Assembly (NCBI GenBank): GCA_015143295.1
Contig: CM026562.1
Span: forward strand, 2,542,001 to 2,606,000
Origin: Tetracentron sinense
Taxonomy: Eukaryota > Streptophyta > Magnoliopsida > Trochodendrales > Trochodendraceae
Length of the DNA: 64,000 nt
Reading direction: 5' to 3'
The notes beneath the pieces are model-generated. The model had not been told where the DNA came from, made no database searches, and was given only the letters and a program-made list of their open reading frames with translations. How positions within the stretch are numbered: the stretch's first letter is position 1; each line of letters begins with the position of its first letter. Position numbers and translations under genes: made by a program. Shown one piece after another: positions 35,058 to 46,900 of the stretch.

Positions 35058-36725
35058 ATGATGCCCGTAAGCACAAGATTAACTTATCGAGAACAGCAAG
35101 TTGTCAAAGGTGTGGAAACCGACCCTGATAGCCCAGTATCACCTCAACATATACTGCAACAAATCCCTGATTTAGAGGCGAGGGTATTTGGAACTGAATA
35201 AGGCATCCTAGAGTTGAAAAACATCATGCAGAATATCTTGAATGCCGTGAATAGGGAGCAACCGTCTTCCTCTTCTATCCTGATCGCCGAACCACTCGCC
35301 TTAAACCAATCAAACCCGTCATCTCACAACCCACCACCTTCAAATCCACCATCTCACAATCCACCATCTCATAATCCACCACCTCCAAATCCACCATCTC
35401 ACAACCCACCACCTCCAACTCCACCATCTCACAACCCATCACCTTCAAACCGGCCATCTCACAATCCATTACCGTTGAATCAACCATCCTCCAACATCCC
35501 GCCACCACGCACTGAGCAATATGAGGAAGAGGAGGCAAGGATTGCCCAGAATACAGAGCAGCCAGGCATATCAACCTGCTCAGCCCATACTCCAGACTTC
35601 TACAAGGACAGGATTGAAAGGTTAGAACAATTGGTGAAGAGGGCCCAGGGGTCCTACAACTTAGCATCCACTGACTTTCGAGATATGTGTCTGCATCCAA
35701 GGATTCAATTGCCTCGAGACTTCACAATGCCCGAATTTGAGAAATATAACGGAAAAGGATGCCCAGAGACACACCTGAAAGTCTACTGCGGAGAATTGTT
35801 CCAGCTAGAGCATGGTGACAAGTTGCTGGTGCAGCTATTTCAGAGAAGTTTGAAGGGACCAGTCCTACAATGGTTCACCAAGGTTGACCCAACTAAGGTC
35901 CGAACATGGGAAGGCCTCTGTGAGGCATTTGTCGCTCAATACTCTTATAACATTGACTTGGTCTCATAGAGAGCAGATCTGGAGAGAATGACTCAGAGAG
36001 AAAATGAATCCTTTATCGAATATTCTGTTCGATGGAGGGAAAATGCTGGAAAGATGAACACTCCTCTGCCCGAGGACTAGTTGGTGACCACATTCCTCTG
36101 CACACTCAAGCATCCATTCAAGACTTTGCTAGCAGCCCAACCTATTTCCAACTTTAGCACTATGGCCAAATGTGGGGCCAGGATTGAGGCTACAATGGGA
36201 GATGTTGGAGCAGTTGACATGTTCTCAGGATCTAAGGGGGTGTCATCCTCTAGTCGTCCTCAACCACCGCGAAAAGATACACGGAGAAGAGAGGATGAAG
36301 TGCAAATGGTCACAACAATGCCCATCCATATTCCCCATTTATCCCAGCAACCTCGACAACCTGAGCAAACTTAGCAACAGCTTCCCTCGCAGCAGATGAC
36401 ATTTGAGTAGAAAAAGAGAAGAGTCTTCACTCCCATGCCATATACCATGACGCAACTCCTCCCTTTTCTACTAGATAAGAAATTGGTCACGCTGAGGGAA
36501 CCCAAGCCGCCACCAGTCACGCTGCCAAAGTTATACAGGGCTGACTAGCATTGTGGGTATCATCAAGCCCCGGGGCATTCCACTGATATGTGTTTTGATC
36601 TAAAGCACACAATCCAAGACATGCCTGAAACGGGAAAGATTCAGTTTGAACCAGGAAACACCGACATCAACCAGGCCCCTCTCCCTAATCATGCAGCAGC
36701 AGGAAACCGAGGCACACCAGCCTGA
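35058..36725 (+). pseudogene. Gypsy-type gag of the TR-GAG element, one frame with six in-frame stops
   Basis: One frame from ATG 35058 to TGA 36723-36725 spans 556 codons without a frameshift. It begins MMPVSTRLTYREQQ, then has a proline-rich array of SHNPPP-type repeats (about 35310-35515) and a coiled region (IERLEQLVKRAQ). The Retrotrans_gag domain is at 35700-36060 (MPEFEKYNGKGCPETHLK, PVLQWFTKV, WEGLCEAFVAQY). A zinc-finger-like CGYHQAPGHSTDMC lies near 36552-36593. Stops are at 35199 (TAA), 35967, 36078, 36372, 36408 and 36546 (all TAG). The protein would form the particle that packages element RNA; this copy cannot make it whole. Confidence 0.88.
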
Positions 36726-38170
36726 GCCACTCTATAGCCGAATTTGAGCAGTCTCACTAGTTTTTTTTGTCTTTTTAGTTTATTCCATAATTTCTTTTTT
36801 GCAAATGGCCATGATGGCCCAAATTGAAGTCTTCCCTGTCAGTTAACATATTGGCTAGTGGCCACCAGTCTTTATTTTCCGCATTTGAGTCTGTACATCC
36901 TTTCATACTCTAATAAAATCTCCCACTTTTGTTAAAATCTGTCTTGCTTATTACTCTGAGATGCCTAGTTTTGGGAACTGAACTAGATTCTAAGCCTTTA
37001 AAGGATAATTGCATGATCATCGGGTGAGTAATCTAGAAACTCATGACCCTCTCATGAATTAGAAAGGTACTCTGCTCCGTCAAAGATTTCAAGGCAAGCT
37101 ACCATTCCATCAGAAGACAAGAAGCAAAGGAGCGATGAAGACCTCCCCGAGCTATCAGGCATCAAACATATTTTAACAAGGATAATGCAATTACCACACA
37201 TGCTCTTGACCAATCAAAGAAAGGATAGGAGGCCATCCTTGGTTAACCCTTAAAATCTCTTTCGTACCCATGCAATAACATACGCTAATTAGCCCGTCGA
37301 GCCTAATAACATTTCTTTCTAAACCCATACATTGAGGCACCCTATGAATGACAAATCAACTGAGCAGAATCCAACCAATCAAAAGCAAAGCTTATTTTGA
37401 ACTACAGCATGACCTGATTCCACTGATCGTGGATACGTTGGCAACCTCAAACAGGTTCGGTCACAGTATGACAACTTTTCATCGATACCAAACAACTATC
37501 TCTAAACAGAGCAGAAAAAGCCAACAAAAAAAAAAAGCAAAAATGGCAAATCTCCAAAATGATGAAGAGAAGCCAACTAGTTTTGTCTCTACATGCAACA
37601 ACAAGCAAAAACATTTTAGGGTGTCCTACTCCCGACAAGAAAACTTTGAGCCTCAATCGTTTCTACCCCCACTACGTTTCGTCCTAGTAACTAAGCCCTC
37701 CTTGATCTTTGAAAGGTCTTGAGCATCAGTAGTCAGAAGCATTAATCACTACCATTTTATCAGGCAATGATGGGAGAAGACAGATCAGCTTATCAAAAAT
37801 CGCAGGCCTAGTGAAAACCAGAAATGGCACTAAGGCGTAAAAATTATGCGAGCCCAGCCTTGACATTGTTGTCAGGGGGAAAAAAGGGAACAAATTAGTC
37901 AAGTACGCAGGCATGAGTGAAAACCGGAAATGGCCTCATTGCGCAAAAATTATGCGACCCCAAGACTTGGTCATTCAAAGGGTAAAAAAGGGTAAAGATA
38001 AATTTCTGATTTCACAGGCTTAGTATGGAATTATCAATCCTGCTAGTGCGCAAAAATAACGTGAACCCAGTCCTGGTGAAACTTGTTAAGGTCCAGGGGT
38101 AAAAAAGGGAAAATCGTAAAGTGCGAGCTTTCATATCAAGGACCAGCAGCAGCAATCAGCTAGTACGGTC
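36726..38170 (+). other. TR-GAG post-gag region without pol
   Basis: Where a Gypsy element would have protease to integrase, there is non-coding sequence. A loosely repeated text (cgcaaaaattatgcg...aaaaaaggg) occurs three times at 37830-38110. The open frames at 37348-37722 and 38183-38816 show no domain and overlap each other, so they are not called. Confidence 0.6.
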
Positions 38171-38639
38171 AAGCACTATCTTATGTATCTGGCATCTGAC
38201 AAGGACATCCAAGAGCAGATTTACCTATCTATCTCAGAAGTAATCAACCCAGACTTATTCAATTCCTTTCTAAGGCAAAGGAATCCTAGCTATGCTTCCC
38301 ATCAACAGGTAATATCGGACTTCTTTCAAAATACTTATGTCGATCTGTCAGTCTGTCAAGTCATTCTGCCAACCTATCACCAAGACATCAGTCTGTCAAG
38401 TCAGTCAGTCAGTCAGAGGTGTGTCCTCACGCAAGTCAGCTCAAATTTGGTTAATTCTTTCGGTGGTGCAATCGAATCTCTTAAACTTAAGACTGGTTCA
38501 AGCAGATTATCCTAGCAGATTATTTCAGTTGGACAAATCCAGGCATAACCTCAATGCAGTATTGATACATCAGGCAGAAGGCAGATATCAGATAAAGGCT
38601 CAGGGTAGTGCTCCATTCTCTCAACCCTCATACCCCATT

Positions 38640-39090
38640 ATTCATTTCATTTGCTTGCTTATAGGTAAGCCACGTGGTTATCCCCTTTCATGCATTTACA
38701 TTTTGTTTGCTCATGAGCTAGCCGTGTGGTTATCTTTATTTATACATATATCGCATTCATTTGCTTACTTTGCAATCATACTCGGTGAGGAAGGTTGTGT
38801 AGCCAATCCTTACTAACCTTACATTTTGCTTTCTCATGGGTTAGTCGTGTGGCTTTCTCCGTTCATACATCTCGCTTGTAACACGGAGCAACCACGTGAC
38901 TGTCTCCACTCGTCATATACTCTGCTTGCTTATACACCTTGCTCGTGGACTAGTCGTGTAACTATCTCCACTCATCATACACTCTGCTTGCACACATGCT
39001 CGTGGACTAGCCATGTGACTATCTCCACTTATACATCTTCTTGCTTACTTGTGCTGAAGTGGTCGTGTAACCCCTTCAAACCTGACTTCA
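38640..39090. repeat. Irregular repeat region in the TR-GAG element
   Basis: Several loose units of 40-80 bp share gctcatggxctagtcgtgtgxctatctccactcatacat text. They grade into the more regular array that follows. Confidence 0.65.
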
Positions 39091-39109
39091 TTTATCTTGC
39101 TAGCATAGC

Positions 39110-39325
39110 ACCCGGTGGGGCAACTGCGTGGTTGTCTACACCATAGCATCTTACCCGGTGGGGCATCCGCACGGTTGTCTGCACCATAGCATAGTACCCG
39201 GTGGGGCAACCGCGCGGTTGTTTGCACCATAGCATAGTACCCGATGGGACAACCGCGCGGTTGTCTGCACCATGGCATAGTACCCAGTGGGGCAACCGGG
39301 CAGTTGTCAGCACTAATTGCATCTT
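39110..39325. repeat. Tandem array, 43-44 bp unit, about five copies
   Basis: Units begin CCCGGTGGGGCA at about 39111, 39153, 39197, 39240 and 39283, each with a CCGCGCGGTTGTCTGCACCAT core. Frames on the minus strand here are products of the array (unit length is not a multiple of three) and not genes. Confidence 0.88.
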
Positions 39326-39342
39326 ACCCATTTTTTGAAGGA

Positions 39343-40395
39343 GTAACTGAACGGTTGTCTGATTGACCTTTAGTTACGGCCTCTCGTGAAACTGGTTGTG
39401 TAACCAACCTTCACTCATTTGCATCTTTCACCACATGTTCACATTTCTCCGCACATAACTGCAATACTTGCTCACTCTTAAAGGAGTAACAGACACAGTT
39501 GTCTGATCGACCATCAGTTGCGGCATCCTGTGAAACAAGTCTTGCACACTTCATACACTGCACTGCAATACTTGCTCACTTTTAAAGGAGTAACTGACAC
39601 GGTTGTCTGATCGACCGTCAGTTGCGGCCTCCTGTGAAACAAGTCTTGCACACTTCATACACCGCTCTGCAATACTTGCTCACTTTTAAAGGAGTAACTG
39701 ACACGGTTGTCTGATCGACCATCAGTTGCGGCCTCCTGTAAAACAAGTCTTGCACACTTCATACACTGCACTGCAATACTTGCTCACTCTTAAAGGAGTA
39801 ACTGACACGGTTGTCTAATCGACCATCAGTTGCGGCCTCCTGTGAAACAAGTCTTGCACACTTCATACACCGCTCTGCAATACTTGCTCACTTTTAAAGG
39901 AGTAACTGACACGGTTGTCTGATCGACCATCAGTTGCGGCCTCCTGTGAAACAAGTCTTGCACACTTCATACACCGCACTGAAATACTTGCTCACTCTTA
40001 AAGGAGTAATTGACACGGTTGTCTGATCGACCATCAGTTGCGGCCTCCTGTGAAACAAGTCTTGCACACTTCATACACTGCACTGCAATACTTGCTCACT
40101 CTTAAAGGAGTAATTGACACGGTCGTCTGATCGACCATCAGTTGCGGTCTCCTGTGAAACAAGTCTTGCACACTTCATATACTACACTGTAATACTTGCT
40201 CATTCTTAAAGGAGTAACTGACACGGTTGTCTGATCGACCATCAGTTGCGACCTCTTGTGAAATAAGTCTTGTACACTTCACGCACCGCACTGCATTGCT
40301 TGCTTACTCTTTAAGGAGTAACTGAAACGGTTGTCTGATCGACCATCAGTTGCGGCCTCTTGTGAAGCCAGTTTTGTAACAATAATCATTCACTT
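39343..40395. repeat. Tandem array, 104-bp unit, about ten copies
   Basis: AAGGAGTAA recurs at about 39343, 39480, 39584, 39688, 39793, 39897, 40001, 40106, 40210 and 40313, so the period is 103-105 bp except for the first interval of 137. Each unit contains ACACGGTTGTCTGATCGACC and CAAGTCTTGCACACTTCAT. It lies between gag and the 3' LTR. Confidence 0.93.
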
Positions 40396-40665
40396 GCATC
40401 TCACCCACTTGCATCATGCACCCCGCTACTTGGTCGTGTGATCGATTAGCAGGCAGCTTCATACACCATAACCCCCTCTATCCCCAACAACTGCCGACTT
40501 GGCACAATCACACCCGTCCTTTGTCACCCTTCAGTCATCCAGTCCCTGTCAAGCAGTCTAAGTAGAGTTTATCTTTTCCTCTATCTTTTCCCAGGTTTTC
40601 AACCCACATGCTTGCAAAATTGAAGCGTTATCAGCCTTTGTTGTTCACGTGCCCGCACCCTCCAA

Positions 40666-40679
40666 CAAAGCGGGGCAAC
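40666..40679 (+). promoter_or_regulatory. Polypurine tract of the TR-GAG element
   Basis: The purine-rich aaagcggggcaac stands directly before the 3' LTR, where plus-strand DNA synthesis is primed in Gypsy elements. Confidence 0.75.
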
Positions 40680-42634
40680 TGTAAATACCCTAATTTTTCA
40701 CCCTCTAATCTCTTTGAACACCTCTAAAAACCCTTTAAAAAACCCTCTTTTAAAACCCTCTTTCTGCAGGCTTCGATTTCCAAAAAACGCCCCTCAGGTA
40801 GAAAACGACCAAAATGCCCCTAGGGTAAAAATGACCAAAATACCCCTAAAAAGTGATAAAAGGTTTTCATGTTGTCCAAAATGATTTTACAAATTTTTTG
40901 ATGAATTTTGACTATTTTTGGAATCAAATTGGGCTTAAAATGGTAAAAAATGACTGAAATGCCCCTGGAGTGTAAAATGATCAAAACGCTCCTGAAAAGT
41001 GGTCAAAAGTTATGATTTCATTCAAAATAATTTTACAAATTTTTTGGTTCAATTTTGGCTATTTTCGGGCTCAAAATGGGCTTAAAACGACAAAAACAGT
41101 TTTTAAGCAAATAAGAGCATAAACAAAAAAAACCCAAAAAACAGTTTTTTGAAGAGCCAAATAGGCCCTAAGGGGCAACCTCGCCCTTTTAAAAGGCGCG
41201 GGACCATGTGGGCCCCACTTGCACTGCAAACTTCATTTTTTATTATTTTATTTGTTCATAATAAAATATATTAAATCTCGCCTTTTAAAACGGCGCGGAT
41301 TTATTCTGATCCACGTTACCGCCCTACTGTTCACACCGCTTTACTATTCATTAAAATATATTAAATCGCGCCCTTTAAAACGGCGCGGGCACTATTCCGA
41401 AACACTATAAATACCCCCCCTCTCTTCCTTCATTAATCATCCATTCTACTTCCTCTCTTCTCTCTCTCCTCTTTTAAAAATCTCTTTTTAGAGTTTGGCG
41501 ATCCCGGAAATTTGATTTCGAAGAATCATTCTCGGGAGCACTTATTTCAGAGACCCTTTTGGGTTTCCCGGAAGGTAAAATATCGACAAACTCTGACGTT
41601 TGCTTTGTCTTTTAGTAGTTTAATTAGCTTTTTAATTATTTTTTAAATTGCTTTAATTGCTTTGACTGCTTGCTCTGTCGTACCCCTGCTCGGTTTTACT
41701 TAAACCTAGCCTACCCTGTCAAACCTCTGCCCGAACTTCGGTTCAAACTTAGCCTACCCTGTCGAACCTCTGCTCGAACTTCAGTTCAAACTTACCAAAC
41801 CCTGTCGAACCTCTGTCCGAACCTCGGTTCAAACCCTGGTTCAAACCTTACTTACCCGTCGAACCTCTGTCCGAACCTCGGTTCAAACCCTAGTTCAAAC
41901 CTTACTTACCTAGTTGAACCTCTGTCTGAACCTCGGTTCAAACCCTACTTGCCTTAGCCAAACCTCTGTCCGAACCTTGCTTCAAACCCTGGTTCAAATC
42001 CTATTAAACCCTTACTCAACCTAGTGCTCCTTGACATGAGCTAAAACTGTCCAAATACTCCCGGGTAAGAGTATAGAAGGCCCAAACACTCCTGAATAGG
42101 AGCCCAAACCATTCAAAAACACCCTAACATCCAAAGACAAGTCTTAGCCCATCAAACACCCACAATCCAAATAAAACAAATCAAACCATCAACTACTCAT
42201 CTAGAACTATGTGTGGCTTGATTCCACTGACTGTAGATACGTAGGCAACCCTGATCGGGTTCAGCACACCTAGGATAGAGCTCCTATCTTGTCCCTACTT
42301 ATTTCAGTATATACATTACTGTTCATATAATACATATCAAACATCTAGATAAAATGAAAGCTTCTCTTATGGGTTCCCCCACTTTAATTCAGAATTAGGG
42401 AGTAAGTAACCATCTCTGGATGGGAGTTTAGGGGTGCCTAACACCTTCCCGTAACTCAAATGAATTTTTCCTTAAACTCTATTTCAAGACCAAAGCCTTA
42501 TCCAACCTTTTAAGGGACCCTATTTTTCCTAACAATCTAAATAGGTGGCGACTCTCTCTTTTCAACATTTTTTAGCACTATTCCTCCTCGGGTTCAATCC
42601 TGATTGGGAGTGGGGTTAAACTCCCGGGTCTACA
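40680..42634 (+). repeat. 3' LTR of the TR-GAG element
   Basis: It is collinear with 31816-33742, with scattered substitutions and short indels (for example an extra ctcttttaaaacc near 40743-40757). It is followed by the duplicated atagt and then by Copia sequence. Confidence 0.92.
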
Positions 42635-42639
42635 ATAGT

Positions 42640-45600
42640 CTTCCTAGTTTCCTATCTCTCTGAGTTGTTTCTTCAATATCTTCCCTTTTGTCTTAGTAAC
42701 CCAAATCTCCTAACCTGCTACCCGCTCCCGCTCTCAAACCTCACTCCCCCTCTCAAACCTCGCTTTCACCTCAGGAGCTTGATTTCAACTTTTGTAAACC
42801 TCGCTCTCACCTAAAGGTGTAATTTTTGTGTAAAGTTTTATTTTTATTCTAATTTCTCATGTGAAATGAAGTGTATTTTGTCATTTTTCTTTGTAGGGTA
42901 CAAGATTCATATAAGATTTGTTAATTATTAGTGACCTTGTAATTGAATTTAGAATGATACATTTAATAATTCAATAGTCATCTTGTTTGTTGTGATGAAA
43001 AATTTGAATTATGAATGATTTTATCAATTTTTTCTTAGAGTTTAAAAAACTAAAAATGATATATTTACATTTACAAGTAATTTTCAAGAATTTCAATATA
43101 TATTTTATGTATGTATATCGGCGCTTTGGAGGCACTCCCAACCCTATCCTAAATTGAAATTTGACGCTCTCGCTCCCGCACCTGCTCTCGCTCCCGCACC
43201 CGCTCTTGCTCCCGCTCTACGATCTGGTTAATTAGCTTCTGACAAGCTTTTGGCAACAATTAACATGTCATCCACATAGAGTGCTAAGTATATGAATGAA
43301 CTATCTTTAATTTTTCTTAAAGAGACAATGGTCATACTTAATTCTAGAATATCCTTTCTTCAGCATGAATGAGTCAAACCTCTTGTATCATTGTCTAGGT
43401 GATTATTTCAGACCATATAGAGACTTCTTCAGTTTGCAGACTTGATCTGTTTTTCCCCTCATCTGAAATCCCTCTGGTTGTCGCATATATATTTCTTCAT
43501 CTAGCTCTTCATGAAGGAAAGTTGTCTTCACATCAATCTGTTCAAGCTCTAGGTCTTGCATAGCTACTATCGACAATAGTGTTCTGATGTATGCTTCACT
43601 ACTAGTGAGAAGATTTCATTGAAATCTATTCCTTCTCTTTGTGCAAAACTCTTTGCAACCAGTGTTGTCTTGAACTTTACTTCGCTGCTTTCAGTGGTAG
43701 GTTCTTTCTTTCTAAAAATTCATTTGCAGCCTATGACTTTCTTCCCTTTAGGCAATTCTACAAGGTCCCAAGTATGGTTCTTATGTAGTGATTACATCTC
43801 CTCATCCATAGCCTTGTCCAACTTTCTATAATCATCATCTGACACTACTTCTTTTAAGCTAGATGGCTCCCCATTCTCAGTCATGAGAGCAAAAGCTACC
43901 ATGTTTGTGTCCTCATCATATCTTCTAGGTGCTTTTTGAACCCGTTGTGATCTTTGTGGCTTTGGCTGTTGATCGACTCTCTCGATCTGAGGAGTTGGTT
44001 CTTCATCACTTTCATCTGACTTAGATCTATCCTGCTTCACCTGAACTGAATGCTATTGGTTTCATCATCACAATGCTACTCTTCTTTCATCAAGGTATTC
44101 TTATCAAAGACTACATCCCTGCTCACAACAATCTTAATGTTTTGGGATCTCATAAACTGTAGCCTTCAACTCATTTCTAGAAACCCAAGAAAATACATTT
44201 TCTTGACTTTGCATCAAGTTTGCTCCTCAGATCACTATACACGTGCATATATTGGACAACCAAAAATTCTTAACATAGAATAATCATAGGGTTTACTTGA
44301 CCAAACCTCTTCTGGTGTCCTCAAATCTAAAGCTTTAGAGGGTGATCTGTTTATCAGAAAACTTGTTATGTTGATTGCTTTTGCCTAAAAGTCTTTCTTC
44401 ATTCCAACATTGATCCTCATACTCCAAGCTTTCTCCAGGAGTGTTCTATTCATTTGCTCTGCCACTCTATTCTGCTTGGAGTTTTGGGTGTAGTGAAGTT
44501 TTGAGCAATACCCTCATCTTCACAGAATTTAGTGAATTCTACAGATGTATATTCTCCTTCATTGTCTGACCTCAGACACTTCACCTGTTTTCCTATATGT
44601 TTTTCAACCCTGACTTTCTACTGCTTGAAAATACCAAAAACATCAGACTTTTGCTTCATATAGTACACCCAAACTTTTCTTGAGAAATCATTTATAAATG
44701 TCACATAATATAGAGATCTCGTAGGAACTGTACCAGACCGGGGCTAGTCCCCACACATTTGAATGAACATAATCCAGAATTCCTTCATTGTGGTGTGAAG
44801 AGTGTTTAAACCTCACTCTTGACTGCTTCTCGAACACATAGTGTTCACAGAACTGTAGCTTGCAAATTTTAATACCTTTTAGAAGCTTTCTACTATGAAG
44901 CTCTATTAGGGCTCTCTCGCTTATATGACCTAGTCACCTATGCCATAATTTGGTCTCATCATCCCCTTCTGATAGGCCAATCACAGCTCCACCTATAACG
45001 GTATTCCATATCATCTTGTATAGGCTTCTAGTCCTTATATCCTTCAGGATAACAAGGGCTCCCTTGATTACCATTCGAGCTCCACCTGAAGCTATATATT
45101 TACACCCATCGGCTTTCATTGTACCCAAAGAAATTAAACTCTTTTTAAGATTCAGTATGTGCCTAACATCAGTTAGGGTTCGAATTACCCCATCGAACAT
45201 CTTTATTCTGACAGTAGCAATCCTAGCTGTCTTATAAACTGCACCATTCTCCATCAAAACTATACCCTCATTATAGGTTTTATATGTATCAAACCAGTTT
45301 CTATTTGGACACATATGGTATGAACATGCGGAATCAAGAATCCAAGTATCAAAAATAATTTCCTTGAATGGGTGCAAAAGGCGTCGGCGTCACTACTTTT
45401 TTCTTAAACAACATTAGCTTGATCTGAGGCTTTTCCTTCCCCCCTTTTAGGTTCCTTTTCTTGCTCTTCCTTTAGGATCCTGTAGTCTTTCTTAATGTGA
45501 CCATATTTCTTGCAATGGTGACATTGAGGTCGAGTCCTCCCAGACTTCGATTTCGACCTTCATCTTTTTTGTTTTTTCTCCTTTCGCCTTTCTTTTCTTC

Positions 45601-45868
45601 TTACAAACAAACCCTCAGCCTGAGTATATTCTTCTTCCTGATTTTTCCTTCTCAAATCATTTGAGAGTAGGGTTGCTACTGTGTTTTCTAACTCCAAATC
45701 TTCCCAATCTTCATCGGATATTGACTCCGGTTTCTTTTCTTTACCTTTTAAGGTTTTGTGTAAACCTTTTTGAATCAATAGATCTTTCACCTGACTCTAT
45801 CATAATCCAAAATTGCCCTTCCCATCGAATCTTGCAACATCGAACTTGGCGCTGAAACTTTTCGATGC
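42640..45868 (-). pseudogene. Copia gag, protease, integrase and reverse transcriptase N-terminal part
   Basis: The gag starts at ATG 45868 (MASKSFSAKFDVARFDG) and is broken by stops near 45800; KDLLIQKGLHKTLKG follows, then a knuckle-like HHCKKYGHIKKD near 45510. Protease is at about 45340 (TWILDSACSYHMCP, with DSA at the active site), followed by the pre-integrase domain ending ETKLWHR at 44934. Integrase is degenerate across 44930-44100. The linker and RT start are at 44040-43600 (KLDKAMDEEM). The RT reaches the insertion at 42714-43225 and resumes at 42640-42713 before the TR-GAG. Frameshifts and stops are numerous. Confidence 0.85.
42714..43225. mobile_element. Unclassified insertion in the Copia reverse transcriptase, about 512 bp
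   Basis: Copia coding similarity stops at about 43226 (LIVAKSLSEAN) and resumes at about 42713. The intervening DNA is bounded by CCCGCTCCCGCTCTCAAACC-like text at the left and GCTCCCGCACCCGCTC-like text at the right. The same CGCTCTCAAACC vocabulary occurs at 29395-29450. Exact ends and target duplication could not be fixed. Confidence 0.5.
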
Positions 45869-45904
45869 CATTGCTTCAAATCAACTTATGCTCTGATATC
45901 AATT

Positions 45905-46275
45905 TATGGTGAAAAGCTATCTAATGAACATAAACAAAGAACACACAAATATACATGGTTCACCCAACTGGGGCTACGTCCACAGAGAGATCACCTTCTT
46001 CACTAATAATCAACAGTAAAGAGCTACAATGGTTCCTCAACCTCTCAAATAATTTCTTTCTCTAAGTAAAGTTTGTCTTCCCATTCCAACCCTAGAATAA
46101 AGAGCTTCTTAAATAGGGTAGAAACTCAAAAAAATGGAAAAATTCGCATTCGCCTTCTGATCGATCGACCAAGGGTGGCCGATCGATCGAAGTTACCCGC
46201 CGATCGATTAGCCACCTCTGGCTGATCAATCTGACTCGCACAGAAACTGCTGCTATATTTAATCCAAAACCAACA
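45905..46275 (-). repeat. Copia LTR, right copy (5' LTR)
   Basis: On the minus strand it starts TGTTGGTTTTGG and ends ACCATA or ACCA beside the primer site. Four GATCGATC-like palindromes occur at 46159, 46181, 46202 and 46224. Confidence 0.88.
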
Positions 46276-46280
46276 ATATA

Positions 46281-46900
46281 CTTGTATACACTTTCATGTA
46301 ATTGTGTTTGTCATCATGCTTGTGTATATCATTTATTATGAGTGAGTGAGAATGAACGATGAGAAACTCTCGGTTAAACTTCACCTTAAATTATTGATTT
46401 TAGTGTTCTCGAATAATCATCATAACAATAATTTCCGCCATAATAATGCCCCAAATAAGAAAATTAAAAAAAAAAGAAATTCTTTTTTGCAATTTTTTTT
46501 TCTGTATTATCTGTACCTGTGAGCAATATAAATCTAAATAAACATGTATTGTACCTGTAACAATATCTAATTCCAACTAAGAATAAAAAATTCATGTAAT
46601 TAAAAAAATGCCCTAAACAAGCATTATCAAAATTATATATACATGCCCATAAAAGTGTTGTCATAAAAAATATACATAATGAAAAGGAAAAAAAGAAACA
46701 AAAAGTAGCCGTCTAAGCCCCGCCTGGCGATGGTCGAAAACCCGATATGTGCGTGCTACCGGCTCCCTCCAACAAAAAAAAAATACACAATTTATTAATC
46801 TTTTCTTCTAAATGAGAAAATTTGAGAATGTAATAATTAATAAATATGCAAAGATCCAAACTCATCTTAAAATATTAATAGTTTGCAGTATTACTTCAGC
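46281..46900. other. Probable middle piece of the split LTR, then unassigned AT-rich DNA
   Basis: The first about 400 bp continue from the Copia duplication and resemble no other part of the window. Near 46705-46770 is a short GC-rich text (gccgtctaagccccgcctgg). The left end of the CACTA element was sought here (CACTACAAAAA) and not found. Confidence 0.35.

Larger units (their letters stand above)
31816..42634 (+). mobile_element. TR-GAG element (gag-only, non-autonomous LTR retrotransposon), 10,819 bp
   Basis: It is bounded by LTRs of 1,927 bp (31816-33742) and 1,955 bp (40680-42634), TGTAAA...TCTACA, with the 5-bp duplication atagt at 31811-31815 and 42635-42639. A purine-rich tract (aaagcggggcaac) precedes the 3' LTR. 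The only coding region is a Gypsy-type gag (35058-36725); protease, reverse transcriptase and integrase are absent. The space after gag holds tandem arrays. This matches the class described as terminal-repeat retrotransposons with GAG domain; lineage within Gypsy is uncertain. Confidence 0.88.
30570..46275 (-). mobile_element. Degenerate Copia LTR retrotransposon, hosting a TR-GAG element
   Basis: The LTRs are at 30570-30901 (3' in element orientation) and 45905-46275 (5'), flanked by atata at 30565-30569 and 46276-46280. Next to the 5' LTR the minus strand reads TTGATATCAGAGC, close to the tRNA-iMet primer site. Gene order on the minus strand is gag, protease, integrase, reverse transcriptase, RNase H, the Copia order. 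The reverse transcriptase is interrupted by a 10.8-kb element at 31816-42634, and a second insertion lies at 42714-43225. The LTRs differ by many substitutions and a segment of about 40-50 bp, so it is much older than the element at 16562. Confidence 0.9.

Noticed and set aside
35275-35700. Minus-strand 141-codon frame with EMVDLEVVG repeats
   Set aside because: It is the antisense shadow of the proline-rich gag repeat region at 35310-35515.
38183-38816. Two overlapping plus-strand frames of 110 and 159 codons as retroelement pol
   Set aside because: Neither shows protease, polymerase or integrase motifs, and both lie in repeat-rich non-coding sequence.
39045-39331. Minus-strand repetitive proteins (cysteine-rich repeats)
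   Set aside because: They are translations of the 43-44-bp array in overlapping frames; the unit is not a multiple of three and no start context or homology supports a gene.
39343-40395. CRISPR-like regular repeats
   Set aside because: Units of 104 bp are similar throughout, with no unique spacers and no cas genes. They lie inside a plant LTR element, so this is an ordinary tandem array.
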